Of a stretch of 64,000 nt of DNA, positions 54,290 through 63,648 are shown in pieces. Source of the stretch: Lawsonia intracellularis PHE/MN1-00 (GTDB lineage Bacteria > Desulfobacterota > Desulfovibrionia > Desulfovibrionales > Desulfovibrionaceae); assembly GCF_000055945.1 (NCBI RefSeq), contig NC_008011.1:1235501-1299500 (forward strand), read 5' to 3'. Position numbers and translations under genes: made by a program. How positions within the stretch are numbered: position 1 is the first letter of the stretch; every line of letters begins with the position of its first letter. The notes beneath the pieces were generated by a model. It saw only the letters and a program-made list of their open reading frames with translations, ran no database searches and was not told the DNA's origin.

Positions 54290-55456
54290 TCATATATTAA
54301 ATATATTAAATATAATGGTTAAACAAGCTGTTGCAATGACAATACCTACAATTGAATATACTACTGCTGAAGTTGTTGCTAAACCAACTGCAGATGCATT
54401 TTTCCCACTATTTAATCCTTGATAGCAACCTGTTATAGCAATAATGATTCCAAATGCTATACCATGTATAATACCAACCCAAAGATTTTTTAATGCAAAG
54501 CCTTTTTGGGTAAAGTTTATATATTCTAATGGCTCAATACCAAGTACTCCTACTCCAACAATAAAACCTCCAAGCATTCCCATAAAATCTGAATAAACAA
54601 CAAGCAAAGGTGTCATAGTTGTTAGAGCAATAAGTCGAGGCATAACTAGAAAATCTGAGGGGCGGATACCAAACGTCATGAGTGCATCAATTTCTTCATT
54701 CACATTCATTGTTCCAATAGTAGCTGCATATGACGCGCCAGTCCTTCCAGAGAGGATAACACCTGTCATAACAGCACCCATAATACGTGTCATTCCTATT
54801 GCCACTAAGCTAGATACATAAATTTCTGCACCAAACATTCGTAATTGTATGACTCCAACAAATGCAAGGATAAGTCCAACAAGAAGACTAATAAGTGAAA
54901 CAATAGGTAATGCTTCAACTCCTGCTTGTTGCATACAACGCCAAATATTTGTTGAACTGCAGTCAGAATGGCCTGTAATAAGTCTTTTGGTAGAAAGGGT
55001 CATTTCTCCAAGGAAGGTTAAAATTTTTTGAATGGTACTAGGTAGAGATAGGGTGATATCTCCAATATATTCAAGGAATGAGATTTGAGTAGTTTTTTTA
55101 TGTGCTTCTTTATTAGGAGGTGTTTGAAAGGCAAGCTGTATAAGATTTTTTATTCCTGCAGGAAGTTCATGATCATTAATAGTTATCTGTTGTGATTGAG
55201 CTTTATTAATAAGTGTTTTTATAAATGCAATAAGACTACTGTCCCATATGCCAAGACTATTAGTTTTGAGATATAGTTCTTTAACTACAGGATAGTTAAG
55301 TTGAGAAGCAAATCTTGTTGCATCAGGAATAGGTTGGTTAAGTTGCCAGTTACCACTAAAGCTGATTTCTAATGTCTGCCTAAATAATGTTATATTAGCA
55401 GAGGGGGGTAGGTCATCTTTACCTGGTAAATGTGTTGTATTTTGCAACATATTCAC
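54290..55456 (-). CDS. mlaE: MlaE-type permease with N-terminal STAS-like domain
   Basis: Inner-membrane permease of the lipid transporter. The C-terminal ~250 residues match MlaE: VEALPIVSLISLLVGLILAFVG, AVMTGVILSGRTGASYAATIG, and MNVNEEIDALMTFGI. The first ~110 residues are soluble and look like a STAS domain (ELYLKTNSLGIWDSSLIAFI). MlaB, the STAS subunit of E. coli, is thus fused here. It is 388 residues, starting at GTG 55456; ATG 55450 is also possible. First gene of the four-gene operon. Confidence 0.9.
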   Translation of the reverse strand: MNMLQNTTHLPGKDDLPPSANITLFRQTLEISFSGNWQLNQPIPDATRFASQLNYPVVKELYLKTNSLGIWDSSLIAFIKTLINKAQSQQITINDHELPAGIKNLIQLAFQTPPNKEAHKKTTQISFLEYIGDITLSLPSTIQKILTFLGEMTLSTKRLITGHSDCSSTNIWRCMQQAGVEALPIVSLISLLVGLILAFVGVIQLRMFGAEIYVSSLVAIGMTRIMGAVMTGVILSGRTGASYAATIGTMNVNEEIDALMTFGIRPSDFLVMPRLIALTTMTPLLVVYSDFMGMLGGFIVGVGVLGIEPLEYINFTQKGFALKNLWVGIIHGIAFGIIIAITGCYQGLNSGKNASAVGLATTSAVVYSIVGIVIATACLTIIFNIFNI

Positions 55457-55602
55457 ACTATTTTATTAGTTAAATATAATACAATAACCATGTTCTTATC
55501 CATATCTATATATTATAGTTAAAGTAGTTAGACTGTAATTTATTATAGTTTTAACTTTTAGTTATCTGTATTCCTCACTGTAAGAAAAAAGTTAATATTT
55601 AT

Positions 55603-56172
55603 TTATTTATTTGTATTACTGTTATTTTTGTTTGAACTTACAGAAACTTTTGCAGGTCTAAGTAAACGTTCATATAATTGGTATCCTCTTTGGTGAAGAG
55701 TACTTACATGTCCTTCAGGGATATCTTCACGCTCCTCATGTGCAATAGCCTCATGAAGTTCTGGATTAAATGGCTCATTTATTTCACCCAATACTGTTAC
55801 GCCATATTGTTTGAGTGTATCAAGGAATAGTTTTCGAGTCATAGAAACACCCATTAAGATATCTTTACATGCATCGTCATTACTTCCATATTGTATAGCA
55901 AGGTCAAGACTATCTAGGACAGGTAACATGTCTGTAAGAAGATTATCTATAGCATAACGTATTTGTTCATCATGATCTTTTTGAAGACGTTTTTTGAAAT
56001 TTTCCATTTCAGCAAGCGCACGAAGACGTATTTCCTGAGCTTCCTCTTCAGTAATATAATTAGGTCCAATTTCTTTTTTATCTTCTTCTTCAACAAGCAT
56101 TTCAGCCGATGTATCTTGATCAGCTTGATCTGTTATTTCATGTTTTGGTTGAAGAGGGGTATGGTCAGTCAT
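55603..56172 (-). CDS. grpE: Nucleotide exchange factor GrpE
   Basis: Releases ADP from DnaK. An acidic N-terminal tail (about 1-45) is followed by the long helix EIRLRALAEMENFKKRLQKDHDEQIRYAIDNLL. The C-terminal beta part has LLDSLDLA-like VLDSLDLAIQYG, FNPELHEAIAHEERED and HQRGYQLYERLLRPAKVSVS. It is 189 residues. dnaK and hrcA are not next to it. The 331-base gap upstream holds an unrelated plus-strand promoter. Confidence 0.95.
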   Translation of the reverse strand: MTDHTPLQPKHEITDQADQDTSAEMLVEEEDKKEIGPNYITEEEAQEIRLRALAEMENFKKRLQKDHDEQIRYAIDNLLTDMLPVLDSLDLAIQYGSNDDACKDILMGVSMTRKLFLDTLKQYGVTVLGEINEPFNPELHEAIAHEEREDIPEGHVSTLHQRGYQLYERLLRPAKVSVSSNKNNSNTNK

Positions 56173-56503
56173 AACTACTCCTTAAAGATTTTTCCTTAGA
56201 AACTTTATTGTTTTTATCTTGGTACAATTAATAAAAATAAAGTTTTCATGGTGAACATAGTAAAGAAGCTAGAAAGGTTCTGCAACCCTATTAAAGTCTA
56301 TTACTATATTTTTTATTAATAAACCTTAATAAGTTATTAAGGTTTTTGCTCTAAACTTTTTTTTATATAGACCGATTAGTTTGTTAGTATTTTTGCAGTT
56401 ATCATATATTACTAATAGTAAAATTGGAATATTTTTAAGGGATAGTTTTTTATTGATAGCTACTTTTTGGATAAAGGTAATGATATAGTTTAAGGAGGAA
56501 TAT
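56173..56503. other. 331-base gap between grpE and the small motility-type gene
   Basis: It holds a sigma-28-type promoter (56352-56378) and an inverted repeat AAACCTTAATAA (56321-56332) / TTATTAAGGTTT (56334-56345), followed by T-runs on the plus strand. The hairpin lies upstream of both flanking genes, so it may be a relic terminator of a lost gene. No CIRCE heat-shock element for grpE was seen. Confidence 0.5.
56352..56378 (+). promoter_or_regulatory. Sigma-28 (FliA) type flagellar promoter
   Basis: TAAACTTT (56352-56359), an 11-base spacer and ACCGATTA (56371-56378) match the consensus TAAAGTTT-N11-GCCGATAA with exact spacing. Seven of eight and six of eight positions agree. Transcription would start near 56385, about 120 bases before GTG 56504. 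Confidence 0.6.
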
Positions 56504-56692
56504 GTGGAGGGAGTAAGTTTTGCTACGTATGGACTTAAAAATGCGTTAAGCATTCAGTCAAATGCTGTTAATCAATTGATGGCTGGTGCTGCTAGCGTGC
56601 AGTCTATAGCTCCAAGTGGAGATAATAATCTATTACGTATAGAAGTCATGAAACAAAATGGAATAGGTCAACATCTTAATATTATAACATAA
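56504..56692 (+). CDS. Small protein resembling YjfB-type putative motility proteins
   Basis: A 62-residue protein behind AAGGAGG (56492-56498), 5 bases before GTG 56504. The overlapping ATG 56502 gives only four codons. The N-terminal half is a helix rich in Ala/Ser/Gln (LKNALSIQSNAVNQLMAGAAS) and the end GIGQHLNIIT resembles the G-x-x-L-x-I end of YjfB-like proteins. The family link is by eye. The flagellar-type promoter and the terminator after it make it a self-contained unit. Confidence 0.6.
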   Translation: MEGVSFATYGLKNALSIQSNAVNQLMAGAASVQSIAPSGDNNLLRIEVMKQNGIGQHLNIIT

Positions 56693-56722
56693 TTTTTTGA
56701 TTAAAGTACAACATTTATAATA

Positions 56723-56772
56723 TAAAATAAGCCAAACAGTAGTAAGATATGCTTGGCTTATTTTATTATTAT
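56723..56772 (+). terminator. Rho-independent terminator after the small motility-type gene
   Basis: TAAAATAAGCCAA (56723-56735) pairs with TTGGCTTATTTTA (56753-56765), followed by a TTATTATT run. It is 30 bases past the stop at 56692. A short ATT microsatellite continues to about 56782. Confidence 0.7.
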
Positions 56773-56887
56773 TATTATTATAGCTATATTGTCTAAAGTT
56801 TTTCATTTAGATAGAGTGTAAGGAAGAGTAAATAAATTTTAAAGCATTATATTTTGATTAGTAAGGAATCTAAAAAGGAAAAGTAGT

Positions 56888-57622
56888 ATGATGAACTCAA
56901 GGATCATTCAATGGGTAGTATTGTCAGTTTGTATGACACAATTATTGGCATGTGGTTCTCTTTTTAGAGGCTTTACTGGTGAAACGTTGGTATCAGATGC
57001 TCAACCTTCTTTATCTGTAACTGTAAAAATGCCTATGTTGACTGCAGGGCAAATTACACCATATTTATATACAGATTATGGTTATCAGTTTCCTGTGACA
57101 TTTATCGCTGTTTATGGTGTAAATGAAAACAGCCCTATGGCTATTTCTACATTAAGCTTTACTCCCAATAACTGGCAATGGGATCCCCTATCCTTTAATA
57201 TGGTAGATAGTCCAGTAACTTCTTATGAATCCTTTGATGGACATAATTTTGAAGGCTCTACACATATTATTAATGGAGCAAAGGATCCATTTACTATTCT
57301 TGTTGCCCCACAGGAACGTTTAGCTTCAATTTATTGGCTTGTACAGCGTTATGCTTATAGAGCTTTTTTTAATAAAGCAAAAATTATTCTTGAATATAGA
57401 GAACCATTACCAAGCAATTTGTCAGAAACTACAAAGCTTTCTGTAACAAATCCTGAGATACAAGCATTTCAACAGCGTGCTATTACCGCATTTATTGTAT
57501 CTTTTAACTATAAAGGAGTAGAAAAACCTACGGCACCTTACTTGAAGGGTATTAATTCAAGAATGGTTGGTAACTATCTTGGAAGCATGAGTTTTATTGA
57601 ACCAAGAATGATTGAACACTAG
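56888..57622 (+). CDS. Putative lipoprotein of unknown function (possibly DUF4851)
   Basis: A secreted, probably lipid-anchored 244-residue protein. The signal peptide (hydrophobic WVVLSVCMTQLLAC) ends in a lipobox-like LLAC, with acylated Cys at about 22. The mature part is beta-rich with aromatic residues (YLYTDYGYQFPVTFIAVYGV; WQWDPLSFNMV), suggesting a beta-sandwich. It resembles the Desulfovibrio DUF4851 lipoproteins from memory only. AAAAGGAAAAG lies 9 bases before the start. Single gene, function unknown. Confidence 0.7.
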   Translation: MMNSRIIQWVVLSVCMTQLLACGSLFRGFTGETLVSDAQPSLSVTVKMPMLTAGQITPYLYTDYGYQFPVTFIAVYGVNENSPMAISTLSFTPNNWQWDPLSFNMVDSPVTSYESFDGHNFEGSTHIINGAKDPFTILVAPQERLASIYWLVQRYAYRAFFNKAKIILEYREPLPSNLSETTKLSVTNPEIQAFQQRAITAFIVSFNYKGVEKPTAPYLKGINSRMVGNYLGSMSFIEPRMIEH

Positions 57623-57714
57623 TTTTACTAACTAGTTATAAAAACAAAATAGATTATATTTGTTAATATAACTTAACTATATAAATAAGTAAAAATGGAT
57701 AGAGATTACTAGTA

Positions 57715-57915
57715 TTAATCAGATTGAGGATATTGCTTTCTCCAACTATCTTCAGTAATTGACTCATCTACAAGCATAACAGGAATGTTTTCATGAACAG
57801 GATATACAACTTTACATGTAGAACAAAGAAGGCCTTGTTCATCACTTATAGGTGTAACTGAACCATGACACTCTGGACAAGCAAGAATAGTTAGTAATTC
57901 AGGGTTTAAATTCAA
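57715..57915 (-). CDS. Trm112-like zinc-ribbon protein (YcaR type)
   Basis: A small protein with paired cysteines, CPEC (near 14) and CSTC (near 32), and the end VYPVHENIPVMLVDES, all typical of the Trm112/YcaR family. These proteins activate methyltransferases or accompany lipid A genes. The frame is open from TTG 57927, but GGAGG stands 6 bases before TTG 57915, which I take as start (66 residues). Single gene, divergent from the PHP gene. Confidence 0.8.
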   Translation of the reverse strand: MNLNPELLTILACPECHGSVTPISDEQGLLCSTCKVVYPVHENIPVMLVDESITEDSWRKQYPQSD

Positions 57916-58025
57916 AGATACCTCCAATATCTATTTTAAGATATAATAATTATATTAAAAAACAATATGTTATATAGTAAAGTCTTTCAAATTATAATTT
58001 TCTAGTTAACAAAAGAGACTATGGA

Positions 58026-58892
58026 ATGCAACCTTACTTTGTTGATTTACATACACATACAATAGCTTCTGATGGAACAGATACACCTAGAGAGTTAGTC
58101 ATAAAAGCTGCAAAGTTAAAGCTTGCTGCAATAGCTATTACAGATCATGATACTATTGCAGGTTTAGAAGAAGCTGAACAAGCAGGGAGAGAAAATCAAA
58201 TTGAAGTTATTCGTGGATGTGAGCTAGGTGTTACAAGTAAATATGGAGAGATTCATTTACTTGGATTATGGTTACCTTATGATAATATCAGTCTTAAAGA
58301 AATGTTTAAAACATTACTTAAAGATCGACATGACCGGGCTAAATTAATCATAAGTAAACTTAATAAACTAGGCTATAATATAAGTTATGAAGAAATTATA
58401 GCAAATATTCCTGGTGAAGCTATAGGACGTCTACACATTGCACAACATTTAACCCAAAAAGGTTATTTTGTTGATACGAAAGAAGCATTTAAGTCCTGTC
58501 TTGGACATAATGGTTTAGCTTATATTCCAAAGACAACAATATCTTTAAAAGAAGGGGTTCGTGTATTAGTAGATGCTGGAGCAATGGTAAGTTTTGCTCA
58601 TCCTATGCTACTAAGATGTCCAAAGGATTGGCTTGAAGATACTATTGTTATGCTTAAAGACTATGGTCTTTCTGCTATTGAAGCTTATCATAGTGAGCAT
58701 TCACAAAAAGATGAGCGATACTGTGTTGACTTAGCAAGCCGATATCAGCTTGGAATCACAGGTGGCTCAGATTATCATGGATCAGGTAAATCTAATGTAA
58801 AGTTAGGTAGAGGCCGTGGAGGAGTTCGCATGACATTGGCTATGTTAGACGTTTTAAAAGAAAGACATTTTAGAATTAATCAAACTATATAA
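58026..58892 (+). CDS. PHP-domain phosphoesterase (RnaAM/TrpH-like)
   Basis: A metal-dependent phosphoesterase. The PHP motifs are DLHTHTIASDGTDTP (8-22), ITDHDTIAG (about 38-46), then GCELGV, a VSFAHPML His (about 195) and TGGSDYHG at the end (about 255). It is 288 residues. YciV/RnaAM relatives are 5'-3' exonucleases on RNA and 3',5'-bisphosphonucleotide phosphatases; this is family knowledge and the substrate here is not shown. Single gene, 259 bases before ileS. Confidence 0.88.
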   Translation: MQPYFVDLHTHTIASDGTDTPRELVIKAAKLKLAAIAITDHDTIAGLEEAEQAGRENQIEVIRGCELGVTSKYGEIHLLGLWLPYDNISLKEMFKTLLKDRHDRAKLIISKLNKLGYNISYEEIIANIPGEAIGRLHIAQHLTQKGYFVDTKEAFKSCLGHNGLAYIPKTTISLKEGVRVLVDAGAMVSFAHPMLLRCPKDWLEDTIVMLKDYGLSAIEAYHSEHSQKDERYCVDLASRYQLGITGGSDYHGSGKSNVKLGRGRGGVRMTLAMLDVLKERHFRINQTI

Positions 58893-59151
58893 CTTCAGAG
58901 AAAATAGGTATCAACTAGAATATATAGGTTACTTAAAAAATAATGCTATAAACTATAAATAATTTTTAGAGAGTTACCTTTTACCTTTTCTTCTTTAAAT
59001 ATTTTTTTAATCATCTACTATTGACATCTGGCTTAACATAGCTCACTCCTTTGAGGTATATTTTTGTTTTAGTTAGTGGGTATCCCTCATACTCTTTTTT
59101 TATTTTTTTAGTATATCTATATATCATTATTGGGTTGAGGAAGGAGTTCTT

Positions 59152-61965
59152 ATGACTGACTATAAGGAAACATTAAATCTTCCTAATACGACTTTTCCTA
59201 TGAAAGCTAACCTAGTGCAGCGTGAACCAGAGATTATTCTTTGGTGGGAAGAAAACGCTGTTTATGAAAAAATGCTTGAAGCTTCAGGTGCAAAGGGCAT
59301 TTTTATACTTCATGATGGTCCACCCTATGCTAATGGACATATTCATCTTGGTACAGCACTCAATAAAATTCTTAAAGATATTGTTATTAAGTCTCGTAAC
59401 ATGCAAGGGTATCGCTCCTGTTATGTCCCTGGGTGGGATTGTCATGGATTACCTATTGAGCTGAAGGTAGAGCAGGAGTTGGGTAAAAAGAAACAAGAAA
59501 TGCCTCTATCATTAATAAGAAATCGTTGTAGAGAATATGCTGAGAAATTTTTAGATATCCAACGCGAAGAGTTTAAAAGGCTTGGAGTATTTGGCTCATG
59601 GGATCATCCATATCAAACAATGGATCCAATATATGAGTCTGTTATTACTCTTGAACTTGCTAGGTTTGTAGAAAAAGGTAGTGTGATTAGGAGTAAAAAG
59701 CCTATTTATTGGTGTTATTCTTGTGAAACAGCTTTGGCAGAGGCTGAAGTTGAATATGCTGATCACACATCATCAGCTATTTTTGTACGTTTCCCTATAC
59801 ATGATAAAAGATTACACACAATATTCCCACAAGCAGATCTTACAACAACTTCTATTGTTATTTGGACTACAACGCCATGGACTCTTCCAAGTAACATGGC
59901 TATAGCACTCAATGCTGATTTTGATTATGCATTACTCCAGTATAAAAATGAATATATTATCATAGCTTCTGAACTTGTAGATATATGTTTAAAGCAGTTT
60001 AATTGGGAAGATGCAAAAGTTATTAAGGTTGTTCAAGGAAAAGATTTGGAGGGAATGAAAGCTAGACATCCATTATATGATCAAGAGTCTATGATTGTCT
60101 TAGGTGATCATGTTACTCTTGAGGCTGGAACAGGCTGTGTACATACAGCACCAGGTCATGGTCCTGAAGATTATGAAGTTGCCTTAAGATATAACTTGGA
60201 TGTCTATTCTCCTTTAGACGATCAGGGAAGATATTTAGATACCGTAAAATTTTTTGCAGGGTTAAGGGTTGATCAGGCTAATCCTGTTGTTATTCAAAAA
60301 CTTGAAGAATTTCATCGTATTATTCAAAAAAATACTATCCAGCATAGTTATCCACACTGTTGGCGCTGTAAGAGTCCAGTTATTTTTAGGGCTACGACAC
60401 AATGGTTTATAAGTATGGAAAAAAATAATCTTCGAGAACAATCCTTAAAAGCCATTAAAAAGAATATAGAGTGGATTCCCTCTTGGGGTGAAGATCGTAT
60501 TTATAATATGATTGCTTCAAGACCTGACTGGTGTATTTCTCGCCAGCGTATTTGGGGAGTCCCTATTGTAGCACTTATATGTGAAAGTTGTGGAGAAGTT
60601 TGGAATGATCCTTCATGGATGAAGAAGATAGCAGAATTTTTTGCAATACATCCTAGAGGATGTGATTATTGGTATGAAGCAAAGCTTGAAGATATTGTCC
60701 CTGTAGGACTTAAGTGCCCACATTGTGAAGGCGAACAGTGGAAGCGTGAGTCAGATATATTAGATGTATGGTTTGATTCTGGTTCAAGTTTTGCTGCAGT
60801 ATTAGAAGAGCGTCCTAATTTAGGCTTTCCTGCAGATTTATATCTTGAGGGCTCAGATCAACATCGAGGTTGGTTTCATTCTTCACTACTTATTTCTATT
60901 GGTACACGTGGAGTTCCACCATATCATGCTGTACTTACACATGGATATGTCGTAGATGGTGATGGTCGAAAGATGTCTAAATCTATGGGAAATGTAACAT
61001 CTCCTCAAGAAATTATTAGTAAATTTGGTGTTGAAATATTAAGATTATGGGTTTCTTCTGTTGACTATAGGGAAGATGTGAGGATTTCTAATGAAATTTT
61101 ACAACGCCTTGTAGATGCCTATCGTCGTATTCGTAATACTTGTCGCTACTTACTTGGAAATATAAATGATTTAACTTTAGATGAGTTAGTCCCTGTAAAA
61201 GAAATGGAGTCGTTAGATCAATATATTTTAGATGTAGTAGCTACAGCTTATACAGAGATTCAAAAATCTTACATCTCTTATGATTTTCATACCGTATTTC
61301 ATAAGTTGCATAATTTATGTACAACAGACCTGTCTGCCTTTTATTTAGATATATTGAAAGATCGTCTGTATACTTCTGGAGTAAGAAGTCATAAGCGTAA
61401 GTCTGCTCAAACAGCTCTATTTTATATTTTACATATGTTGTTAAGAAGTATGGCACCAATTTTGAGTTTTACTGCAGAAGAGGTTTATAAATATATTCCA
61501 GACACACTGAAAGATGATAATGTTATTTCTGTATTTATGTTACCATTTTTTGAAACTTCTTCATTTTTATTGGATGATAGAGTACGTAGTTACTGGGAAA
61601 CACTATTATTAATTCGGGCAGAAGTTAATCAAGCTATTGAACCAATGCGTAAGAAAGGAGAAATAGGACATTCATTAGATACACATATAACACTTTATGT
61701 TGCTCCAGAGCTACATACGTTACTGTTGGAGTTGAACACAGATTTATGTAGTTTATTTATTGTTTCACAGTTAGATATTATGCCATTATCGGAGGCATCA
61801 GTTGATGCTGCAGTTAGTAAAATAGATGGTCTTGCTGTAGCCGTTAACAGAGCACAAGGTAATAAATGTCAGCGATGCTGGATGTATAAAGAACTTGGTT
61901 CTAATCACCAATATCCAACACTATGCCCACGTTGTACAGAAGTTGTAGAAAATATGAAAATATAA
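59152..61965 (+). CDS. ileS: Isoleucyl-tRNA synthetase
   Basis: Charges tRNA-Ile. The class I HIGH-like motif is [11 protein letters not shown] (residues 63-73) and the KMSKS motif is [11 protein letters not shown] (about 605). The editing (CP1) domain lies between, with [12 protein letters not shown]. The C-terminal zinc finger CQRCW ... CPRC closes the protein. At 937 residues it is the bacterial length. GAAGGAG lies 5 bases before ATG 59152. It is followed 24 bases later by lspA, a common pair. Confidence 0.97.
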   Translation: MTDYKETLNLPNTTFPMKANLVQREPEIILWWEENAVYEKMLEASGAKGIFILHDGPPYANGHIHLGTALNKILKDIVIKSRNMQGYRSCYVPGWDCHGLPIELKVEQELGKKKQEMPLSLIRNRCREYAEKFLDIQREEFKRLGVFGSWDHPYQTMDPIYESVITLELARFVEKGSVIRSKKPIYWCYSCETALAEAEVEYADHTSSAIFVRFPIHDKRLHTIFPQADLTTTSIVIWTTTPWTLPSNMAIALNADFDYALLQYKNEYIIIASELVDICLKQFNWEDAKVIKVVQGKDLEGMKARHPLYDQESMIVLGDHVTLEAGTGCVHTAPGHGPEDYEVALRYNLDVYSPLDDQGRYLDTVKFFAGLRVDQANPVVIQKLEEFHRIIQKNTIQHSYPHCWRCKSPVIFRATTQWFISMEKNNLREQSLKAIKKNIEWIPSWGEDRIYNMIASRPDWCISRQRIWGVPIVALICESCGEVWNDPSWMKKIAEFFAIHPRGCDYWYEAKLEDIVPVGLKCPHCEGEQWKRESDILDVWFDSGSSFAAVLEERPNLGFPADLYLEGSDQHRGWFHSSLLISIGTRGVPPYHAVLTHGYVVDGDGRKMSKSMGNVTSPQEIISKFGVEILRLWVSSVDYREDVRISNEILQRLVDAYRRIRNTCRYLLGNINDLTLDELVPVKEMESLDQYILDVVATAYTEIQKSYISYDFHTVFHKLHNLCTTDLSAFYLDILKDRLYTSGVRSHKRKSAQTALFYILHMLLRSMAPILSFTAEEVYKYIPDTLKDDNVISVFMLPFFETSSFLLDDRVRSYWETLLLIRAEVNQAIEPMRKKGEIGHSLDTHITLYVAPELHTLLLELNTDLCSLFIVSQLDIMPLSEASVDAAVSKIDGLAVAVNRAQGNKCQRCWMYKELGSNHQYPTLCPRCTEVVENMKI

Positions 61966-61989
61966 AAAATTGGAAAAGAATTTTGTATA

Positions 61990-62484
61990 ATGCGATATTG
62001 TATAATTAGTTTAGTTGCACTTATTATTTTTTTAGCTGATCAGCTTACAAAATTTTGGATAACCCATATCATTCCTTTGTATAGTTCGATTAATGTTATT
62101 CCTGATTTTTTTGATTTAGTGAACATCCGTAATAGAGGTGCTGCATTTGGTTTTCTAAATCGATCTGATATTGAATGGCAGTTTTGGTTATTTTTAGGTG
62201 CAACGTTTTGGGCCATAGTAATCATCTTTTTTTTAGCACGTTCTGCACATTCTAATGAAAGATTTTTATTTTGGGGACTTGGCTGTATCTTAGGTGGTGC
62301 TTTAGGAAATCTTTTTGATCGACTCAGGATACGAGCTGTAATAGATTTTTTGGATTTTTATATTGGTGACTGGCATTGGCCTGCTTTTAATGTCGCAGAT
62401 ATAGCGATTTGTTGTGGTGGTTTTTTAGTCCTTATTTCTATGTGGCATAATGAGAAAATTAAGAGAAATACTATAAAAGAATAA
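61990..62484 (+). CDS. lspA: Lipoprotein signal peptidase
   Basis: Inner-membrane aspartyl protease that removes signal peptides from prolipoproteins. Four membrane helices. The catalytic Asp pair is in NLFDRLRIRAVIDFLDF and WPAFNVADIAICCG, with NRGAAFGFL before them. It is 164 residues. It processes the lipoproteins of this window (MCE auxiliary protein, 56888 and 62684 genes). Its stop codon lies inside a terminator-like hairpin. Confidence 0.95.
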   Translation: MRYCIISLVALIIFLADQLTKFWITHIIPLYSSINVIPDFFDLVNIRNRGAAFGFLNRSDIEWQFWLFLGATFWAIVIIFFLARSAHSNERFLFWGLGCILGGALGNLFDRLRIRAVIDFLDFYIGDWHWPAFNVADIAICCGGFLVLISMWHNEKIKRNTIKE

Positions 62485-62502
62485 ATATGCTTTTATTCTT
62501 TT
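62475..62502 (+). terminator. Terminator-like hairpin overlapping the lspA stop
   Basis: AAAAGAATAAA (62475-62485) pairs with TTTATTCTTTT (62492-62502) around a 6-base loop. The TAA stop (62482-62484) lies in its left arm, so translation would interfere with folding. It is weak because the stem is nearly all A/T. Confidence 0.45.
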
Positions 62503-62683
62503 CGCTATATTTGGTTAAGCTATTTTTTCAAATTACTGTGGTCTAAGAAGCAAATTATTTATGCTATTTATTCTGATAGGATATAACATAAATAATTTGA
62601 TATGGTTATATAGGTACCTTATTGAATTGTTAGAAAAAGAACGATATTATCATACAACAATTTTGTGTTTAGGATGGGGGACT

Positions 62684-63544
62684 ATGAGAGAAAAGGTAGC
62701 TATGGTACTTATATTGGGAAGTTTATTATGTATTTCAGGCTGTTTTGGTCAAAATACAGATACATTGCGACATCAGCTTGATCAACAACAGGAAGAAATT
62801 CGCCAACTAAAAGCTCAATTGTCAGGGGTACAACCAGCTCAGGCTGATACATGGGCTCAAGTCCAAAGTTTACGTCAAGAACTAGCTAGCATAACAGGGC
62901 AAATTGATGACTTCAATCATGCTACAGGCGCAGTTGGAGGTATTGCAGGTTTAGCAAGTAAAGTAGAAAAAAATGAAGCTGCAATTCGAAAGATTGAGAA
63001 GCAGTTTGATCTAAAATTGTTAGATGATCAGCCTGCTCCATCTTCACCTATTAGCAATACGGCGAGTCCTCCTGTAACCCCTCCTCAAATGAATTCTAGT
63101 ACAGGTTTAAATAACGAGTCTGGGGCACAAACTAACTCTCAACCAAAGCAATCAACTCCAAATAAAATAGATACAGCTACTGTCCTTTATGATACTGGGG
63201 TAAAACTTTTTAATGAACGTAAGTATAAAGAGGCATTACAGTCTTTTACTGATTTTACTAATACATATGGTACACATAAGCTTATTTCTAATGCTTGGTT
63301 TTGGCGTGGTGAGGCTAATTATCAACTAGGTAGTTATCCTGCTGCTGCACTTGATTATGAGCAAGTCATTTCTAAATATCCAAAAAGCGGCAAAATTGTT
63401 TCTTGTTATTTTAAGCAAGCATTGTGTTTTTATAAAACAGGGAAAAAAGATGCAGCAAAGTTTAGATTAGAGGAGGTTATTAAAAAGTTCCCAACTTCTC
63501 CTGAGGCAAAAAGAGCTAAGCAAATACTAAAATCTGATTTCTGA
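62684..63544 (+). CDS. YbgF/CpoB-like TPR lipoprotein
   Basis: A periplasmic protein coupling cell-wall synthesis and Tol-Pal-driven constriction in relatives. The signal peptide ends in the lipobox CISGC. An N-terminal coiled coil (DTLRHQLDQQQEEIRQL) is followed by a P/S/N-rich linker and tandem TPRs (about 165-286; LFNERKYKEALQSFTDF, NYQLGSYPAAALDYEQVI, FKQALCFYKTGKKDAA), the YbgF layout. The frame is open from 62561, but the lipoprotein signal begins at ATG 62684. The rest of the tol-pal cluster is not here. Confidence 0.85.
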   Translation: MREKVAMVLILGSLLCISGCFGQNTDTLRHQLDQQQEEIRQLKAQLSGVQPAQADTWAQVQSLRQELASITGQIDDFNHATGAVGGIAGLASKVEKNEAAIRKIEKQFDLKLLDDQPAPSSPISNTASPPVTPPQMNSSTGLNNESGAQTNSQPKQSTPNKIDTATVLYDTGVKLFNERKYKEALQSFTDFTNTYGTHKLISNAWFWRGEANYQLGSYPAAALDYEQVISKYPKSGKIVSCYFKQALCFYKTGKKDAAKFRLEEVIKKFPTSPEAKRAKQILKSDF

Positions 63545-63648
63545 TACTGTTAATATATCTGTCAACTGGCTATACTTTGTTGAAGTATAGCAATGGAATA
63601 TTAAGATAAAAGAAGTATTAATGTCTTTATACTTACTATGAGGTTATT

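Noticed and set aside
56326-56553. 75-codon minus-strand frame between grpE and the small motility-type gene
   Set aside because: It overlaps the sigma-28 promoter and the start of the plus-strand gene with a strong ribosome binding site; no ribosome binding site of its own.
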